From: Psychrobacter sp. UBA3480
GTDB taxonomy: Bacteria; Pseudomonadota; Gammaproteobacteria; Pseudomonadales; Moraxellaceae
Reading direction: 5' to 3'
Assembly (NCBI RefSeq): GCF_002377945.1
Contig: NZ_DFQV01000002.1
Coordinates: 103,498 to 167,497 of the forward strand
DNA: 64,000 nucleotides
Positions 9,401 through 19,289 of this stretch are shown here, piece after piece; the first letter of the stretch is position 1, and each line of letters opens with the position of its first letter. Under the pieces are notes generated by a model. It made no database searches and was not told the origin of the DNA. It was given only the letters and a program-made list of their open reading frames with translations. The translations under genes were made by a program, and so were the position numbers.

Positions 9401-10946
9401 CATCAATGCTCAGGATACCAGCCCTGTCGATATGATTGATGAGCTGGATACTTTACTAAGTACAGCCATGCGCAAAACCAAACTGGCTCAGAAAAAGCAG
9501 TTTCCGCCTGCGCCGCTTTGGCAAGCGGTGTTTGACACATTAAAAGGCCGAATATCTAGTGAGCATAAAGAGTTGGTGGGCTTACCCACGAAGGCGCAGT
9601 ATGAGTCAATCGCTCAGGTGTTGGGTCAAGGCTTAGGTCAGCTAGGTCAAGTAGACAATCAAACCTTGTATGCATTGGCTAATATGCTAGCGTTAGCTAC
9701 ATTTGTTGATGCTAACGATGTCAATGGCATGACAGAGGTGCTATCTGATAGCATATTTAACATAGGAGAGATAGATATTGAAGGGGCGTTGGCTTACCAA
9801 GTGCGCCATCCTGCCAAAGCATTCTTACGGTCTCAAAAGGTGCATGTGGTACAAGGTGAAGAAGCACTATCGCATCAAGAGCCGCTATTCTTAGACAGTT
9901 TAACTACCTATCAAATTAAAGATCATTTGATTAAACAGTTGGTTACTGATGAGAATAAGAAAAATGGTAGTAGTGCAGTGACTGAAACTACTACTCCAAT
10001 CCTAATGTATCAAAAAATTATGCCTGCTGGTGTCGCTCGCCAAACCACGCTACCCAATCAACAGAAAAAACTACAACAGCAATGTCTAGAGTTTAAAGAG
10101 CAGTTAATGGCTAATGGCTTTGACGAAAGCAGTATTCTCAACGAGAGTACGGCAGATATCAGCAGTGTATTACAGCTACTGACCCCAACCGCCGAATATC
10201 CTGTTCAGATAGAGCTAAAAAATATACTGAATAATACTGATAATGATTCAAAAGACCAGACAGATATAGAGGGTATAGAAACACTGCTTAAGCTGATGCC
10301 GAAAATCATTAAGATCAAAGGCTCAGTACCAATATTAGCCCCCATATCAATTATTCAGGCGGGCGTGCCTTATGCTCAGCAATCACCCAAGCAGTGGTTA
10401 AACATATTGCCCAATTCTGCCAGTCCTAGGCATTTACTCAAGTTTTGGTTGTCACATTTATATTGGCAAGTGGCTAGACGTACCACTGCCGAGCAAGTAG
10501 CATTAAATGATGGCGTAAGTATTTGGCGTTTTAATAAGCCTAGCTCACAAGTCAAAAAGTATGACAAGGTCATCGCATTTACACTAAGCCCAATCGTGTA
10601 TGAAGACGCAGTCATTGAGCTGATAAAATGGGCAGTTTTTGGCAAGTTAACGGGTCAAGTACCCATTACGTTACTGCCAGAATATGCACTGAATTACCTT
10701 GATAAGTATCTAACCGCTGAAGAAGGTGACAGCAACCGCTACTGGCCAAAACGAGCCGATTTCTCGGACTGGTTAAGGCCTAACTATAACTCAGACACGG
10801 TATACGATACTTGCTCGCAGCATGCTATTTGGCAGTACGTGCTACGTGACCAAGATGCATTCAAAGCGCTATCGGCAGCGTTGACTACATTAGCCCAGCC
10901 ATTATATGAGCCGATGTTTAATGCGTTAACTAACTTAGATGGTTAG
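6456..10946 (+). CDS. recC: RecBCD enzyme subunit RecC (exodeoxyribonuclease V gamma)
   Basis: RecC is the scaffold and Chi-recognition subunit of the RecBCD helicase-nuclease, which processes double-strand ends and degrades foreign linear DNA. The predicted protein (1496 residues) begins MFTIIQSHRTENLVDQLL, aligning with the N-terminus of E. coli RecC, so ATG 6456 is chosen over TTG 6450. Further RecC-like stretches include the mid-protein ITFGRFGALRNVPFELVVML and SEFPGRDRDNRYDL. As expected for RecC, helicase motifs are absent. It is far longer than the E. coli protein (about 1120), with acidic, Gln/Asp/Asn-rich insertions (for example near residues 370-450 and 970-1010). recB follows after 76 bp. 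Confidence 0.93.
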   Translation: MFTIIQSHRTENLVDQLLVQYQSKDQPVFEPFIVIVPSMVLGDWLDKTIASRAGISTLVRTKFWGQYQWTLMQDVLTRHNAYLLAQNPEATTLNVPEVAVLSPTVMQWRLFGYLTYYQESIVADEKHPVHPLLASLIDDPQAIAQQDSLQQDKAQQDARIWQMASDLARVFNRYLTHREDWLALWSQNKPLNVSELIADKDALSLRFDKYARGTPEWLVDHYVELEIAQRFLWSHLFADVHLHRVALERAFWSALKGNKANERAQLPTILRIFTIQQLPQTELDFLQSLSQYMNITLLHYNPSKLFWADIVDKSWLQRQQIINPESVFLRDYGHSLLSRLGKQSRDAFAMLANLSGNEQYDDALVEWQDNFDNGVDNVLGHYEYESVDAADDAVSTQDSQGNLSLLKRLQNDVLMLDEQSTQQATAATVSQAVSKQIESSFDEEKPETAWYEDEALENKRFEKDRFWAISSQDNSLSIHSCHSLQRQLEVLRIMIGRWLNEPIKLGEKKRHISDIVVLLPDVERHHALIGSIFVNGKGQDGLTLPAKVTGVVDADIRQLWEAIIGFYKLLGSHSARFEAAEVLDWLMLPPLFESFGLTHEQMSRGCDLLVEAGFIRGFDELHLKQTLDSNDYDYRFSFAQALDRLTLGLVMPEAELSDCLYDLNDDEWPSTALPEMTLPLPQVSLNDALIVEALCRIYTGLVARRDDHIQKMKAEDWLDQIETQVIHRYFGDVDQTRTMRAIYNAMNGFKSSLRANRHYRQYASGDIDNREVEQRLAGVEQLPLKLSFMLDSIENELESQQVSAEPTGVITFGRFGALRNVPFELVVMLNMDLSEFPGRDRDNRYDLMKATNARRGDRVSEDDDNGAFLDALLCARSACWMFYNGQSLTDTHEHLPANPVSELLQFLQGEVQWQVNSLETLPENIDPTTESLKRYLPKLIKQWLVTEHPALPFHESLFETEIEGTDVSEQASPDIDDNANVNINAQDTSPVDMIDELDTLLSTAMRKTKLAQKKQFPPAPLWQAVFDTLKGRISSEHKELVGLPTKAQYESIAQVLGQGLGQLGQVDNQTLYALANMLALATFVDANDVNGMTEVLSDSIFNIGEIDIEGALAYQVRHPAKAFLRSQKVHVVQGEEALSHQEPLFLDSLTTYQIKDHLIKQLVTDENKKNGSSAVTETTTPILMYQKIMPAGVARQTTLPNQQKKLQQQCLEFKEQLMANGFDESSILNESTADISSVLQLLTPTAEYPVQIELKNILNNTDNDSKDQTDIEGIETLLKLMPKIIKIKGSVPILAPISIIQAGVPYAQQSPKQWLNILPNSASPRHLLKFWLSHLYWQVARRTTAEQVALNDGVSIWRFNKPSSQVKKYDKVIAFTLSPIVYEDAVIELIKWAVFGKLTGQVPITLLPEYALNYLDKYLTAEEGDSNRYWPKRADFSDWLRPNYNSDTVYDTCSQHAIWQYVLRDQDAFKALSAALTTLAQPLYEPMFNALTNLDG

Positions 10947-11022
10947 CCCATTATCTAGAACAGCCTCTAATTAGTTTTTGCTATTTTGTTTTGATAAATA
11001 ATAATTAAAAGTATGCGCCCAT

Positions 11023-14000
11023 ATGACAGACCTTACCGACCCAACCAATACCATTGACTCGTCTACACAACCGAATTTACTTGATGAATATTCAGATGAA
11101 CTGACTTTATCTGCTGTGTCTGAACGTAAAAATGATGTCATACCGGCAGTCGATGTTGATCTAACGGGTAAACACCTAATCGAAGCTTCAGCGGGCACGG
11201 GTAAGACTTGGACGTTGACCGGTATTGTACTGCGCCTACTGATCGAAGCGCGACGTGCGCCAGAGCAGATCATTGCCACGACCTTTACTCGAGCTGCCGC
11301 TGCCGAAATGCGTCAGCGTATCCATGATCGTTTGGTAGATTTCTATCAGCTATTACAATGGGTCAATAGCCTAAGTGCTGATACTGGCAATAAAGAAAGT
11401 CTCTATTCCAACATACTACAAGTCATGCCTGAGAGTAATAAAGACGCACAAGTAGGCAGTAATCCAGATGTAGATGCAAACGTTGAGACAGGCATTGACG
11501 ATTTAAATCAAGACCTTGCTGCTGATAAGCAAGCGGCGGCTGAGCAACGTAAACAAGCAAAAAAAGATCGTGAGGACTGGCTGGTGAATCAGGCCAAATA
11601 TGTGCGTTTAGACGGCATTATGCAAGATCCTATTAACTTGCATCTCGTCGGTTATTTGCTGGATCACGTGTACAGTTACCCCATGGCGGAAGCTATCAGG
11701 CGTACGGCACTGGTACTCACCACATTGGATAAGCTATTTGTAGGTACGCTCGATAGCTTGGCGCAAAAATGGTTGACGGAGTACAGCAGCGAGACTGGTC
11801 ACCAGCAGGGTATGGGGATTATTGAAGACAGCAGTATTGAGCAGGTTACTGATAGTATTATCCATGATGAGCTGCGTCAGTTTCAAAGCCGTTTGTATTA
11901 TGAGCAGCCTAAACTTTACGCGCTAATGGATCAGCAAGGTAAGCTGTCTGCGGTAGGCGATCATAAGAAATATGTGACACGATCGCTTAATTTTATCTCT
12001 GCGCCGATTGATGAGATAAGGATTGAGAAAGGCTTTGACTTTGATGCATACGAAAAGCTAATCAATGAGTTCTCTCAGTTAGATTTAGTAGATATCCAGC
12101 CTTACTTAAATCCTGACTATAGAAAGTCTCAAGGGTTTCGTGGTGGTTCTAATCTAACCAAACAGTTTGATGCCATTATTGAGGTTCATCAAAAGATATC
12201 AGAGTATCAGCTGACGTTTAATAGCTATTTGAATGAGAGCGAGAATAAGATTTTGACATCATTGCAAGATGCCAGATATCCAGATGAAGATGGCAAAATT
12301 AAGAATTTTAATAAGAATAAAGAAAAAGAGCATCAGACGCTTTTTGAGCTAGAAACCATTAGTAAGTTAATGGCTCTCTTAGACATGCTTGATAGTTTAA
12401 ATCAGCATATATTGTTGGTATTGGCCGATCTTAACCGCCATATTGTGTTGGCTGTGCGTAATAGGCTGCCAGTTATTTTAGAAGAGCGTGGCGAGACGAC
12501 TTTTAGTTTACAAATGGTACGCTTAAATCAAGCGCTAACTGGTCGCCAAGGAGATAAGCTGGCGCGTTATATTCGTCATCACTATCCTGTGGCATTGATT
12601 GACGAGTCGCAAGATATCAATGGCGAGCAAGCCATTATGATTGAAAGTATTTATTTGCCAAAGAATAAGCGTAAACAGTCGGACAGTGATAAGCAGTCAA
12701 CCACTAAGAAAACCAATCATGAGTTTCTGCTATTGGTTGGTGATCCCAAACAGGCTATTTATGGGTTTCGCGGTGGCGATGTGGCCAACTATAACTATAT
12801 GAAAGCCCAGTTTGATAAAAGCGCCCTTTGGACGCTTGATATCAACCGCCGTTCTAATGCCGGTGTGATTAACGCATTGAACTGTTGGTTTGGTATGGCG
12901 AGTGCAACAACTACTGAGAACAAACTGTCGCAATTGGGTACTGGTATTCATTACCAACATATCAAAGCAGCAAAACCGGAATATGAGCTGTCTTGGTTTA
13001 ATGCGTCAGATAGTCTGGATGATGTGCTGGTGACAGAGGTGCTTTCTGCTCAGCCAGTGAGCTTATTGCACCTGCCTTATGACAAGGACAAAGAGTTTGA
13101 TTATGATGAACATGAGATAACAGCTCGCCATATAGCCACTTTGCTTAATAGTGGTCAGACACTTAAAGGTAAGCCGATTCAGCCCAGTGATATTGGGGTG
13201 CTGGCACGTGCCAAAAAAGATCTGAAAAGGGTCGAAGATGAGCTGGTAAAACTTAATGTGCCGACCTTGACTACCAGTGATGTCAGCATCTTTGAGACTA
13301 TTATGGCAGAAGATGTGGCGGCGCTACTAAGTGCCATGCTATACCCGTATCGTCATGACATGATTAATCGGGTGTTGACCAGTCACCTATATGGACTGAG
13401 TATCAAAAACATCAAAGCCATGATGACGGACCATGAGTCAGGCATTACCGAGGGTAGCAGTACGCCAAGCGCCCGTTCAAATAATTCTAATTCGAAAGAC
13501 TTCTCAACTAATGAAGCTACTGATATTAAAAAGAGCTATCAAGACTTTATTACTTATCTAAAAGAAGGTGCACAGCGTTGGCAGCACTTTGGCATCTTAT
13601 CGGCGCTACATTATTTATTAGATAAAAGCCCTGTACAGCCGCAAGGCGTTTGGCAAGCCCTAGCTGCGCATCCGGAAGGTGACCGTCATATTATGGACTT
13701 GCGTCATGTAATGGACATCTTGGCGCAGTATGGTCTAGGTATGGGTGAGCATGAGCTACTGGCGTGGTTCAGGCAGCATATAGATGCAGCGCCTAACAGT
13801 GACTGGGCTAAGCAATATCCGCTACCGACAGAGTCTGGTGTGCAATTGATGACTATTCATAAGTCAAAAGGGCTTGAGTTCCCTATTGTCTATGTATTGG
13901 GAATGGGTGATGCCAGTAGGAAGTCTGGTAATAAGGAAGACTATGGGTTGTACCTATATAACGCGCAACAAGCGCCTTCAGCGCTAGTGCGGCAGTCGAT

Positions 14001-15564
14001 AGAAGTACAGCAGTCGACAGATAATCAATCGACGGGAAATCAGCGCCGCTTCTCACCATTGCAAGGCTCTGCCACGGATGAGGGTTACTATACGAATATC
14101 GAGACACAAGAAGGTTTTGATGAGATAAGACGGCTTGGCTATGTGGCATTTACTCGAGCCAGTGAGCAGCTTTATGTTGTGCTACGAGATCCGAGTAACA
14201 AAACAGGGTTTGAGCTAAAGCCAGTGTTTTATTGGTTTGAATCGCCAGAAGCAAAGTTCGAGCTACCTGACAGGCTCAAAGGTATCGTAGGCATGCTTAG
14301 AGGTCATAAAGTTAATGAGTTCTATGACAATAATTACGCAAGCAATTATGCTAACTCAGCAGGCGTAAATGATAGTGCTCAGCTAGCCGCAACCAAATCA
14401 AGTGCTCATAAGCCTACAAGAGAGGCTATTGAGTACGCGCCCTTTGCCGAGGTGATGAAAACCAATTATTTTTATGGTTGGGCCAAGACCAGTTTTACCG
14501 CCTTAGCGCGTCAGCTCGATGAATCTACACAAGCAATGGCGATAGTGGATGAGCGTATTGATGATGCGATAGACATTGATATGACAGAGTCCTCTGTTTC
14601 AGACCTCTCTTTACTTAATAACGACGAGTCTCTCGAACAAGACAGTGAACTAAACCTCAAGGTAGAAGATGATATCCGCTTTACCTTTGTAAAGGGTGCC
14701 AATGCCGGTACGTTTTTGCATGAGATATTTGAACAAATAGACTTTACCAATAAAGCCCAGTGGCCTCAGGTTATTGATAGAGCGATTAATAGCTATCAGT
14801 TGCCGCTGATATATAGCAGTGCTGAACAGCAGAGCCGCAGATCCCAAGGCAAAAAACAAAGAGATAGCGATGGGTTTGATCTTGAGTCAATAGATACAAC
14901 CAAGCATGAGGCGTTAGTTAATTGGATTGAAGAAGTGCTGCATGCGCCACTACTGGCTTCCAATCAACCCTTGATTGCTCTTGACAAAGGTAAGCGATTT
15001 GCCGAGTTAGAGTTCAACATGGGATTGTCAGAGAATTTCAAAGCACAGGATATTAGTAAGCTTTTCCAACAGTATTTACCTGACGAGACAGATAAACACG
15101 TCACCCTAGTGCCACAAAATAAAGCGCATCTGTATCGTTATTTGCGTGGTGAGATTGACTTGGTGTATGAGTATGCTGGCAAGTATTATGTGGTTGACTA
15201 TAAGAGTAACTTTCTAGGAAATAGCCTAAGCGATTACAATGAAGATACCCTCAAGAAAGCAATGTCCAAGGCGGGGTACTGGCTACAAGCAGCAATCTAT
15301 CAAGTAGCATTACATCGGTTCCTTGCTATGAGAATCAGTGATTATACGGGTAACGAAGATAAGTACTTAGGCGCTGTAGAGTACGTGTTTTTACGCGGTG
15401 TGTATGATCCGAATGCTCAAGCAGCTACTATGCCTACATCGCAAGATAGGGCTCAGTCTAACCACGATAGCTTGAGCAGTAATAGCTGCTATGGATTGGT
15501 TACTTGGGATATTCCCATCGCCTTTATTAAAGGTCTAGATGCCTTGTTTGGCCTGCCGGATTAA
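11023..15564 (+). CDS. recB: RecBCD enzyme subunit RecB (exodeoxyribonuclease V beta)
   Basis: RecB is the 3'-5' helicase and the nuclease of RecBCD. The 1513-residue protein has a Walker A motif EASAGTGKT at about residues 54-62, superfamily 1 motifs (LLLVGDPKQAIYGFRGGD, LMTIHKSKGLEFPIVYVLG, VAFTRASEQLYV), and a C-terminal nuclease domain with GEIDLVYEYAGKYYVVDYKS around residues 1375-1393. The two Asp and the Lys of the metal site are present. E. coli RecB is about 1180 residues. The excess is partly in a charged insertion at about 135-190 and in linkers near 1190-1220. It lies between recC and recD in the order C-B-D, without ptrA. Confidence 0.96.
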   Translation: MTDLTDPTNTIDSSTQPNLLDEYSDELTLSAVSERKNDVIPAVDVDLTGKHLIEASAGTGKTWTLTGIVLRLLIEARRAPEQIIATTFTRAAAAEMRQRIHDRLVDFYQLLQWVNSLSADTGNKESLYSNILQVMPESNKDAQVGSNPDVDANVETGIDDLNQDLAADKQAAAEQRKQAKKDREDWLVNQAKYVRLDGIMQDPINLHLVGYLLDHVYSYPMAEAIRRTALVLTTLDKLFVGTLDSLAQKWLTEYSSETGHQQGMGIIEDSSIEQVTDSIIHDELRQFQSRLYYEQPKLYALMDQQGKLSAVGDHKKYVTRSLNFISAPIDEIRIEKGFDFDAYEKLINEFSQLDLVDIQPYLNPDYRKSQGFRGGSNLTKQFDAIIEVHQKISEYQLTFNSYLNESENKILTSLQDARYPDEDGKIKNFNKNKEKEHQTLFELETISKLMALLDMLDSLNQHILLVLADLNRHIVLAVRNRLPVILEERGETTFSLQMVRLNQALTGRQGDKLARYIRHHYPVALIDESQDINGEQAIMIESIYLPKNKRKQSDSDKQSTTKKTNHEFLLLVGDPKQAIYGFRGGDVANYNYMKAQFDKSALWTLDINRRSNAGVINALNCWFGMASATTTENKLSQLGTGIHYQHIKAAKPEYELSWFNASDSLDDVLVTEVLSAQPVSLLHLPYDKDKEFDYDEHEITARHIATLLNSGQTLKGKPIQPSDIGVLARAKKDLKRVEDELVKLNVPTLTTSDVSIFETIMAEDVAALLSAMLYPYRHDMINRVLTSHLYGLSIKNIKAMMTDHESGITEGSSTPSARSNNSNSKDFSTNEATDIKKSYQDFITYLKEGAQRWQHFGILSALHYLLDKSPVQPQGVWQALAAHPEGDRHIMDLRHVMDILAQYGLGMGEHELLAWFRQHIDAAPNSDWAKQYPLPTESGVQLMTIHKSKGLEFPIVYVLGMGDASRKSGNKEDYGLYLYNAQQAPSALVRQSIEVQQSTDNQSTGNQRRFSPLQGSATDEGYYTNIETQEGFDEIRRLGYVAFTRASEQLYVVLRDPSNKTGFELKPVFYWFESPEAKFELPDRLKGIVGMLRGHKVNEFYDNNYASNYANSAGVNDSAQLAATKSSAHKPTREAIEYAPFAEVMKTNYFYGWAKTSFTALARQLDESTQAMAIVDERIDDAIDIDMTESSVSDLSLLNNDESLEQDSELNLKVEDDIRFTFVKGANAGTFLHEIFEQIDFTNKAQWPQVIDRAINSYQLPLIYSSAEQQSRRSQGKKQRDSDGFDLESIDTTKHEALVNWIEEVLHAPLLASNQPLIALDKGKRFAELEFNMGLSENFKAQDISKLFQQYLPDETDKHVTLVPQNKAHLYRYLRGEIDLVYEYAGKYYVVDYKSNFLGNSLSDYNEDTLKKAMSKAGYWLQAAIYQVALHRFLAMRISDYTGNEDKYLGAVEYVFLRGVYDPNAQAATMPTSQDRAQSNHDSLSSNSCYGLVTWDIPIAFIKGLDALFGLPD

Positions 15565-15638
15565 TAAACTTTATATAATACTTAAATGGACAAACATTGT
15601 TATAACATTTAATCAGATTAAAAAGAGACCAGCACACG

Positions 15639-17849
15639 ATGAGTAATAATAACAACAAGAGCAAGTCAGCCATTAGTTTACAAGAGAGCTGGGCAAGTAA
15701 TCTCAGTGATTATATTTTGCTGCGCCGTCAGCAAACACATGTAGCATATGACGCGGCAGATGCAAAGACAAACGATGAAAATAGAAGAATCGATAAGTCA
15801 AAAGATAGCGATTTATTTACGGCTCTATTCGTTATTTTAGCGGCTCATTTGGAAGAAGGGCATACTGTATTAACCATTAATGCAGCCGATCATGAAGCTC
15901 CCATGCAAGGTCAGATTAATGGGGAAGTGGTCACGTTATATGCATGGCAGCAGCAATTATTGGGGATACTGGCAACACCAATTTTTGCGCTGATTGATAC
16001 TCAGATAAAAACACAAATAGACACGCAACTAGACGATGACACTATAACGGAGACATCGCTATTTGTATTACTGGACACTTTGTTTGGTCAGCGAGATTAC
16101 CTATGGGCGCAGCTAGCACTGAGTAATCATGGAAAAGAGACGTTGATCAAACGTTTTGATGCGATAACCACGTTATATCATCGCTTGAAGAATAGCGACT
16201 TAAATACTTTCGTTCATTCAATCCATGAGCATGCTTTATTTTCTAATATTGAGGCGAATAGTGATAGTAATAACTATCAAAATAGCCTAAGCAAAGATAA
16301 TCAACCAATTATTTATAACATAACTAAGAATAAAAAGACCCAAAGTTCGAAAATCACATTTTGGCTACACCGCACATGGCAAGCAGAATTTAACTTAGCG
16401 CAGCATATTAATCATATTTTGAATCAGCAGATAGTACCTTTAGACATTACCATGCCTGAGAACTTAAATAACCAACAGATAGCCGCTATCAATGTGGCGA
16501 ACAGTAATGCATTTAGTATCATTACTGGTGGCCCAGGTACAGGTAAAACCTACACCGTTGCTCAGTTAGTTATCGCGTTACAACAGACGACAGAGAGTAG
16601 AGGGGATGAGTCTGAACATATTAGGTTTAGCACAGACAGTGCTAGTCTAGCATTAGCAGCGCCAACAGGTAAGGCAGCCCAACGTATGCAAGAGTCTCTG
16701 CAGGCGGCTTTAGACGACGCAAATGTAGAGCTGCAGTTGCAAGAGGCAAAAACCATCCATCGTCTACTAGGCATCGGTCGAACGGGTAGACCGCGCTACG
16801 ATGCCAACAACCCTCTAGGTGAAGATATTATCATCGTTGATGAGGCATCTATGCTCGGAGTTGAGTTGGCCAATTACCTTGTAAGCGCTGTAAAGCCAGG
16901 TGCAAGGCTAATATTATTAGGCGATGCTAATCAGTTAGCAGCCGTCGATGCAGGAGCAGTATTGGCTGATCTCTGTCGCATTCCACTATTGCAACCTATT
17001 CACGCAGAGCTAACCGAGAGCCGCCGATTTAGCGCTAAGTCAGGTATCGGTAAACTGGCCACTCAAATCAATAAAGCAGAGACAAATATTCAAGCTATTT
17101 GGCAATTATTAAGGCATGACGCTGCCTTGAGTTTTCAATATGTTAATACGTTACAAGCAGAGTCCCTATCAAATAACAAGATAGAAAATAGCCTAAGCAG
17201 AGGGAAAATTGTTTCAAGAATCTCCAGTAATTACCAATCATACGTAAATAAAGTTAAAAATTTACTGAAAAATCCGATAGAAAAATCCGTGCCAGAATCA
17301 GTTAAAAATACTACCACTTCGTTAATGGAAGTATTTAATCAATTTAGAATCCTCACTGCTGGCCATAATGGTGAATGGGGCGACCACTATATCAATAACT
17401 ACCTTACTCAATGGTATCTTGCTGAGTTAAAGTTACCATTGGGTCAAAATACATGGTTCCATGGACGTCCTGTTATGGTGCTACAAAATAACTATGAGCT
17501 TGGGCTATTTAATGGGGATATTGGTTTCTGCTTACAAACATCAGATGAAAGGAGTCAGTTAGAGGTATTCTTTGAAAATAAGACACAAGGGATAGCTGTT
17601 AATTTGCTAAATGAAGAGGTGATAGCCACGGCATATGCAATGACCATTCACAAGTCACAAGGATCTGAATTTAATCATGTTGCTATTACTTTTGATAATA
17701 GTCATGCACGGTTACTGAGCAAAGAGCTTATCTATACGGCAGTGACTCGTGCTAAGAAGCAGGTAACGATATATAGTACCAAGCACGCCTTAGAAAAAGC
17801 AGTTCAAACACCAACTGAGCGGCATACTGGTTTGGCATTACAGTTTTAA
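15639..17849 (+). CDS. recD: RecBCD enzyme subunit RecD (exodeoxyribonuclease V alpha)
   Basis: RecD is the 5'-3' motor of RecBCD. The 736-residue protein has an N-terminal RecC-contact region, then Walker A GGPGTGKTYTVAQL near residue 297, PTGKAAQRMQES, Walker B IIVDEASMLG, LLGDANQLAAVD, and the C-terminal UvrD_C_2-type motif TIHKSQGSEFNHVAI followed by YTAVTRAKKQV. It is longer than E. coli RecD (about 608), mainly through Asn/Lys-rich inserts near residues 195-235 and 505-560. It is separated from recB by 74 bp with no terminator, so the three genes probably form one operon that ends at the strong hairpin at 17892. Confidence 0.96.
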   Translation: MSNNNNKSKSAISLQESWASNLSDYILLRRQQTHVAYDAADAKTNDENRRIDKSKDSDLFTALFVILAAHLEEGHTVLTINAADHEAPMQGQINGEVVTLYAWQQQLLGILATPIFALIDTQIKTQIDTQLDDDTITETSLFVLLDTLFGQRDYLWAQLALSNHGKETLIKRFDAITTLYHRLKNSDLNTFVHSIHEHALFSNIEANSDSNNYQNSLSKDNQPIIYNITKNKKTQSSKITFWLHRTWQAEFNLAQHINHILNQQIVPLDITMPENLNNQQIAAINVANSNAFSIITGGPGTGKTYTVAQLVIALQQTTESRGDESEHIRFSTDSASLALAAPTGKAAQRMQESLQAALDDANVELQLQEAKTIHRLLGIGRTGRPRYDANNPLGEDIIIVDEASMLGVELANYLVSAVKPGARLILLGDANQLAAVDAGAVLADLCRIPLLQPIHAELTESRRFSAKSGIGKLATQINKAETNIQAIWQLLRHDAALSFQYVNTLQAESLSNNKIENSLSRGKIVSRISSNYQSYVNKVKNLLKNPIEKSVPESVKNTTTSLMEVFNQFRILTAGHNGEWGDHYINNYLTQWYLAELKLPLGQNTWFHGRPVMVLQNNYELGLFNGDIGFCLQTSDERSQLEVFFENKTQGIAVNLLNEEVIATAYAMTIHKSQGSEFNHVAITFDNSHARLLSKELIYTAVTRAKKQVTIYSTKHALEKAVQTPTERHTGLALQF

Positions 17850-17891
17850 CGATTCATTCAAGTTGTTGTCGGCGCAATAAGTCAGCGCAAT

Positions 17892-17920
17892 AAAAAAGCA
17901 TCCAAATTGGATGCTTTTTT
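17892..17920. terminator. Bidirectional terminator between recD and hpt
   Basis: A 14-base perfect inverted repeat (AAAAAAGCATCCAA / TTGGATGCTTTTTT) ends in T runs on both strands and lies between two convergent genes. Confidence 0.9.
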
Positions 17921-17954
17921 AGGACTTAACTATTTCAATCAATTAAGTCTAGAA

Positions 17955-18518
17955 TTAAACTTTGTCTTCTTTGATTGCATAGATACCTGGTAGGTGACGC
18001 AAGTAACCATGGAAATCCATACCACAACCGTAAACATAGCGATCTGCAACATCAATACCCACAAAATCTACGTCAAAATCTGCAACTTTGCGATCATGTT
18101 GCTTGTTAAGCAAGACACAAGACTCAAGTGATAGAGGCTTTTCTTTGCTTAATTCTTCAACAACTGCTTTTAGGGTAATACCTTCGTCAAAAATGTCGTC
18201 GATTAACAATACGTGCTCACCTTCGATACTAACATCAGGCTTGAATTTCCAATCAAGCTCGTTAGTACCTTCGTTATCGCGATAACGAGTCGCATGGATA
18301 TAATGCATGCGATGGTAGAACGTAAGATGTGTCAGTAGTTGACCAGCTGGGATCAAGCCGCCGTTCATCACGACCATAACAATTGGGTTTAGACCAGCAT
18401 AATGTAGATTGAGCTGAGCGGCCAAACGCTCATAAGCAGCAGCTACTTCGATACTGCTAATAAGGCACTCTGAGTTGCGTAAAGTTTTTTCAATTTCTTG
18501 GTTACTGATTTGGGTCAT
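17955..18518 (-). CDS. hpt: Hypoxanthine-guanine phosphoribosyltransferase
   Basis: This purine salvage enzyme transfers the phosphoribosyl group of PRPP to hypoxanthine or guanine. The 187-residue length fits bacterial HPRT. The PRPP-binding motif VLLIDDIFDEG is clear at about residues 104-114. An N-terminal VVMNGGLIPAGQLL matches the PP-loop region, although the usual 'LKG' is changed to 'MNGG'. FVGIDVADRYVYGCGMD is the C-terminal base-binding and hood segment. It is convergent with recD and shares the terminator between them. Other purine phosphoribosyltransferases are less likely because of the VADRYVYGCGMD signature. Confidence 0.9.
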   Translation of the reverse strand: MTQISNQEIEKTLRNSECLISSIEVAAAYERLAAQLNLHYAGLNPIVMVVMNGGLIPAGQLLTHLTFYHRMHYIHATRYRDNEGTNELDWKFKPDVSIEGEHVLLIDDIFDEGITLKAVVEELSKEKPLSLESCVLLNKQHDRKVADFDVDFVGIDVADRYVYGCGMDFHGYLRHLPGIYAIKEDKV

Positions 18519-18620
18519 CGGGTGCGCCTTTGGTAAAAAGTGCCGCTTATTTTAGCAAATTTTAGTGAATTTGCCCAACGTCATATGACTTTTGGGACAA
18601 AATTAATCCAACTTTTGGGG

Positions 18621-19289
18621 TTATTCTGGCTTTTCTATAATAAATGGACGGTAATAATTGGCCAATCTATTCAATGAGTCATTTGGTAGGTCAGGTAATA
18701 GCTTATTAAGTGCCATACTCATGCCTTTATCAATTACCGATTTGGCAACTGGAACTGACTTACGTTTGATCATGCCTAGCTTTAATGTCTCGGCATAACG
18801 ACTGATAAAATGGGTCAATGTTTCTTCGTTCATGGTTTCGAGTGCTGTTTTAAATTTGGCTCTATCTACATGTTCAGGCGTGATAGCAGCAAACCCTTCA
18901 GTGATGGTATTGGCATCTTTTTCTGACAGTTTAAAGCCGACACGTTTAACGCCTTCGTTATCAATAAAGGTTGCATGATCTCTTAGAAAATGAAAACTTG
19001 GTAATACGTCTTTGTTGTTTTCTTTACCCAGTAAGATATTGAGCAAAGTATCTGTCGCGCGTTCAATCGTTCCAACAATTTTACGCATAGAAGCTTGGCG
19101 CTCAGGGTTAGGAATAATCTCTACCAAACCAACCAATAAATTATCAGTAAGATCGCGCGCCGTCTGATGCGTAAGAGCATCGCGATAAGGGTAGTACTCT
19201 ACATTCTCATTTGAAGCAACGACTTGTTCGGCCTCACTGATTAAAGCTTTTAGTTTATCTGAGGGTACGAATCCAAAATAATGTGCCAT
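18621..19289 (-). CDS. Conserved hypothetical protein
   Basis: This 222-residue soluble, mostly helical protein is not assigned to a family. It has no signal peptide, membrane segment or recognisable active-site motif. Repeated amphipathic helices and many Lys/Glu/Asp residues suggest a helical bundle. The start ATG has a good ribosome binding site, AAGGAAG, five bases upstream. It is divergent from cstA and 102 bp upstream of hpt on the same strand, so co-transcription with hpt is possible. No function is proposed. Confidence 0.6.
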   Translation of the reverse strand: MAHYFGFVPSDKLKALISEAEQVVASNENVEYYPYRDALTHQTARDLTDNLLVGLVEIIPNPERQASMRKIVGTIERATDTLLNILLGKENNKDVLPSFHFLRDHATFIDNEGVKRVGFKLSEKDANTITEGFAAITPEHVDRAKFKTALETMNEETLTHFISRYAETLKLGMIKRKSVPVAKSVIDKGMSMALNKLLPDLPNDSLNRLANYYRPFIIEKPE

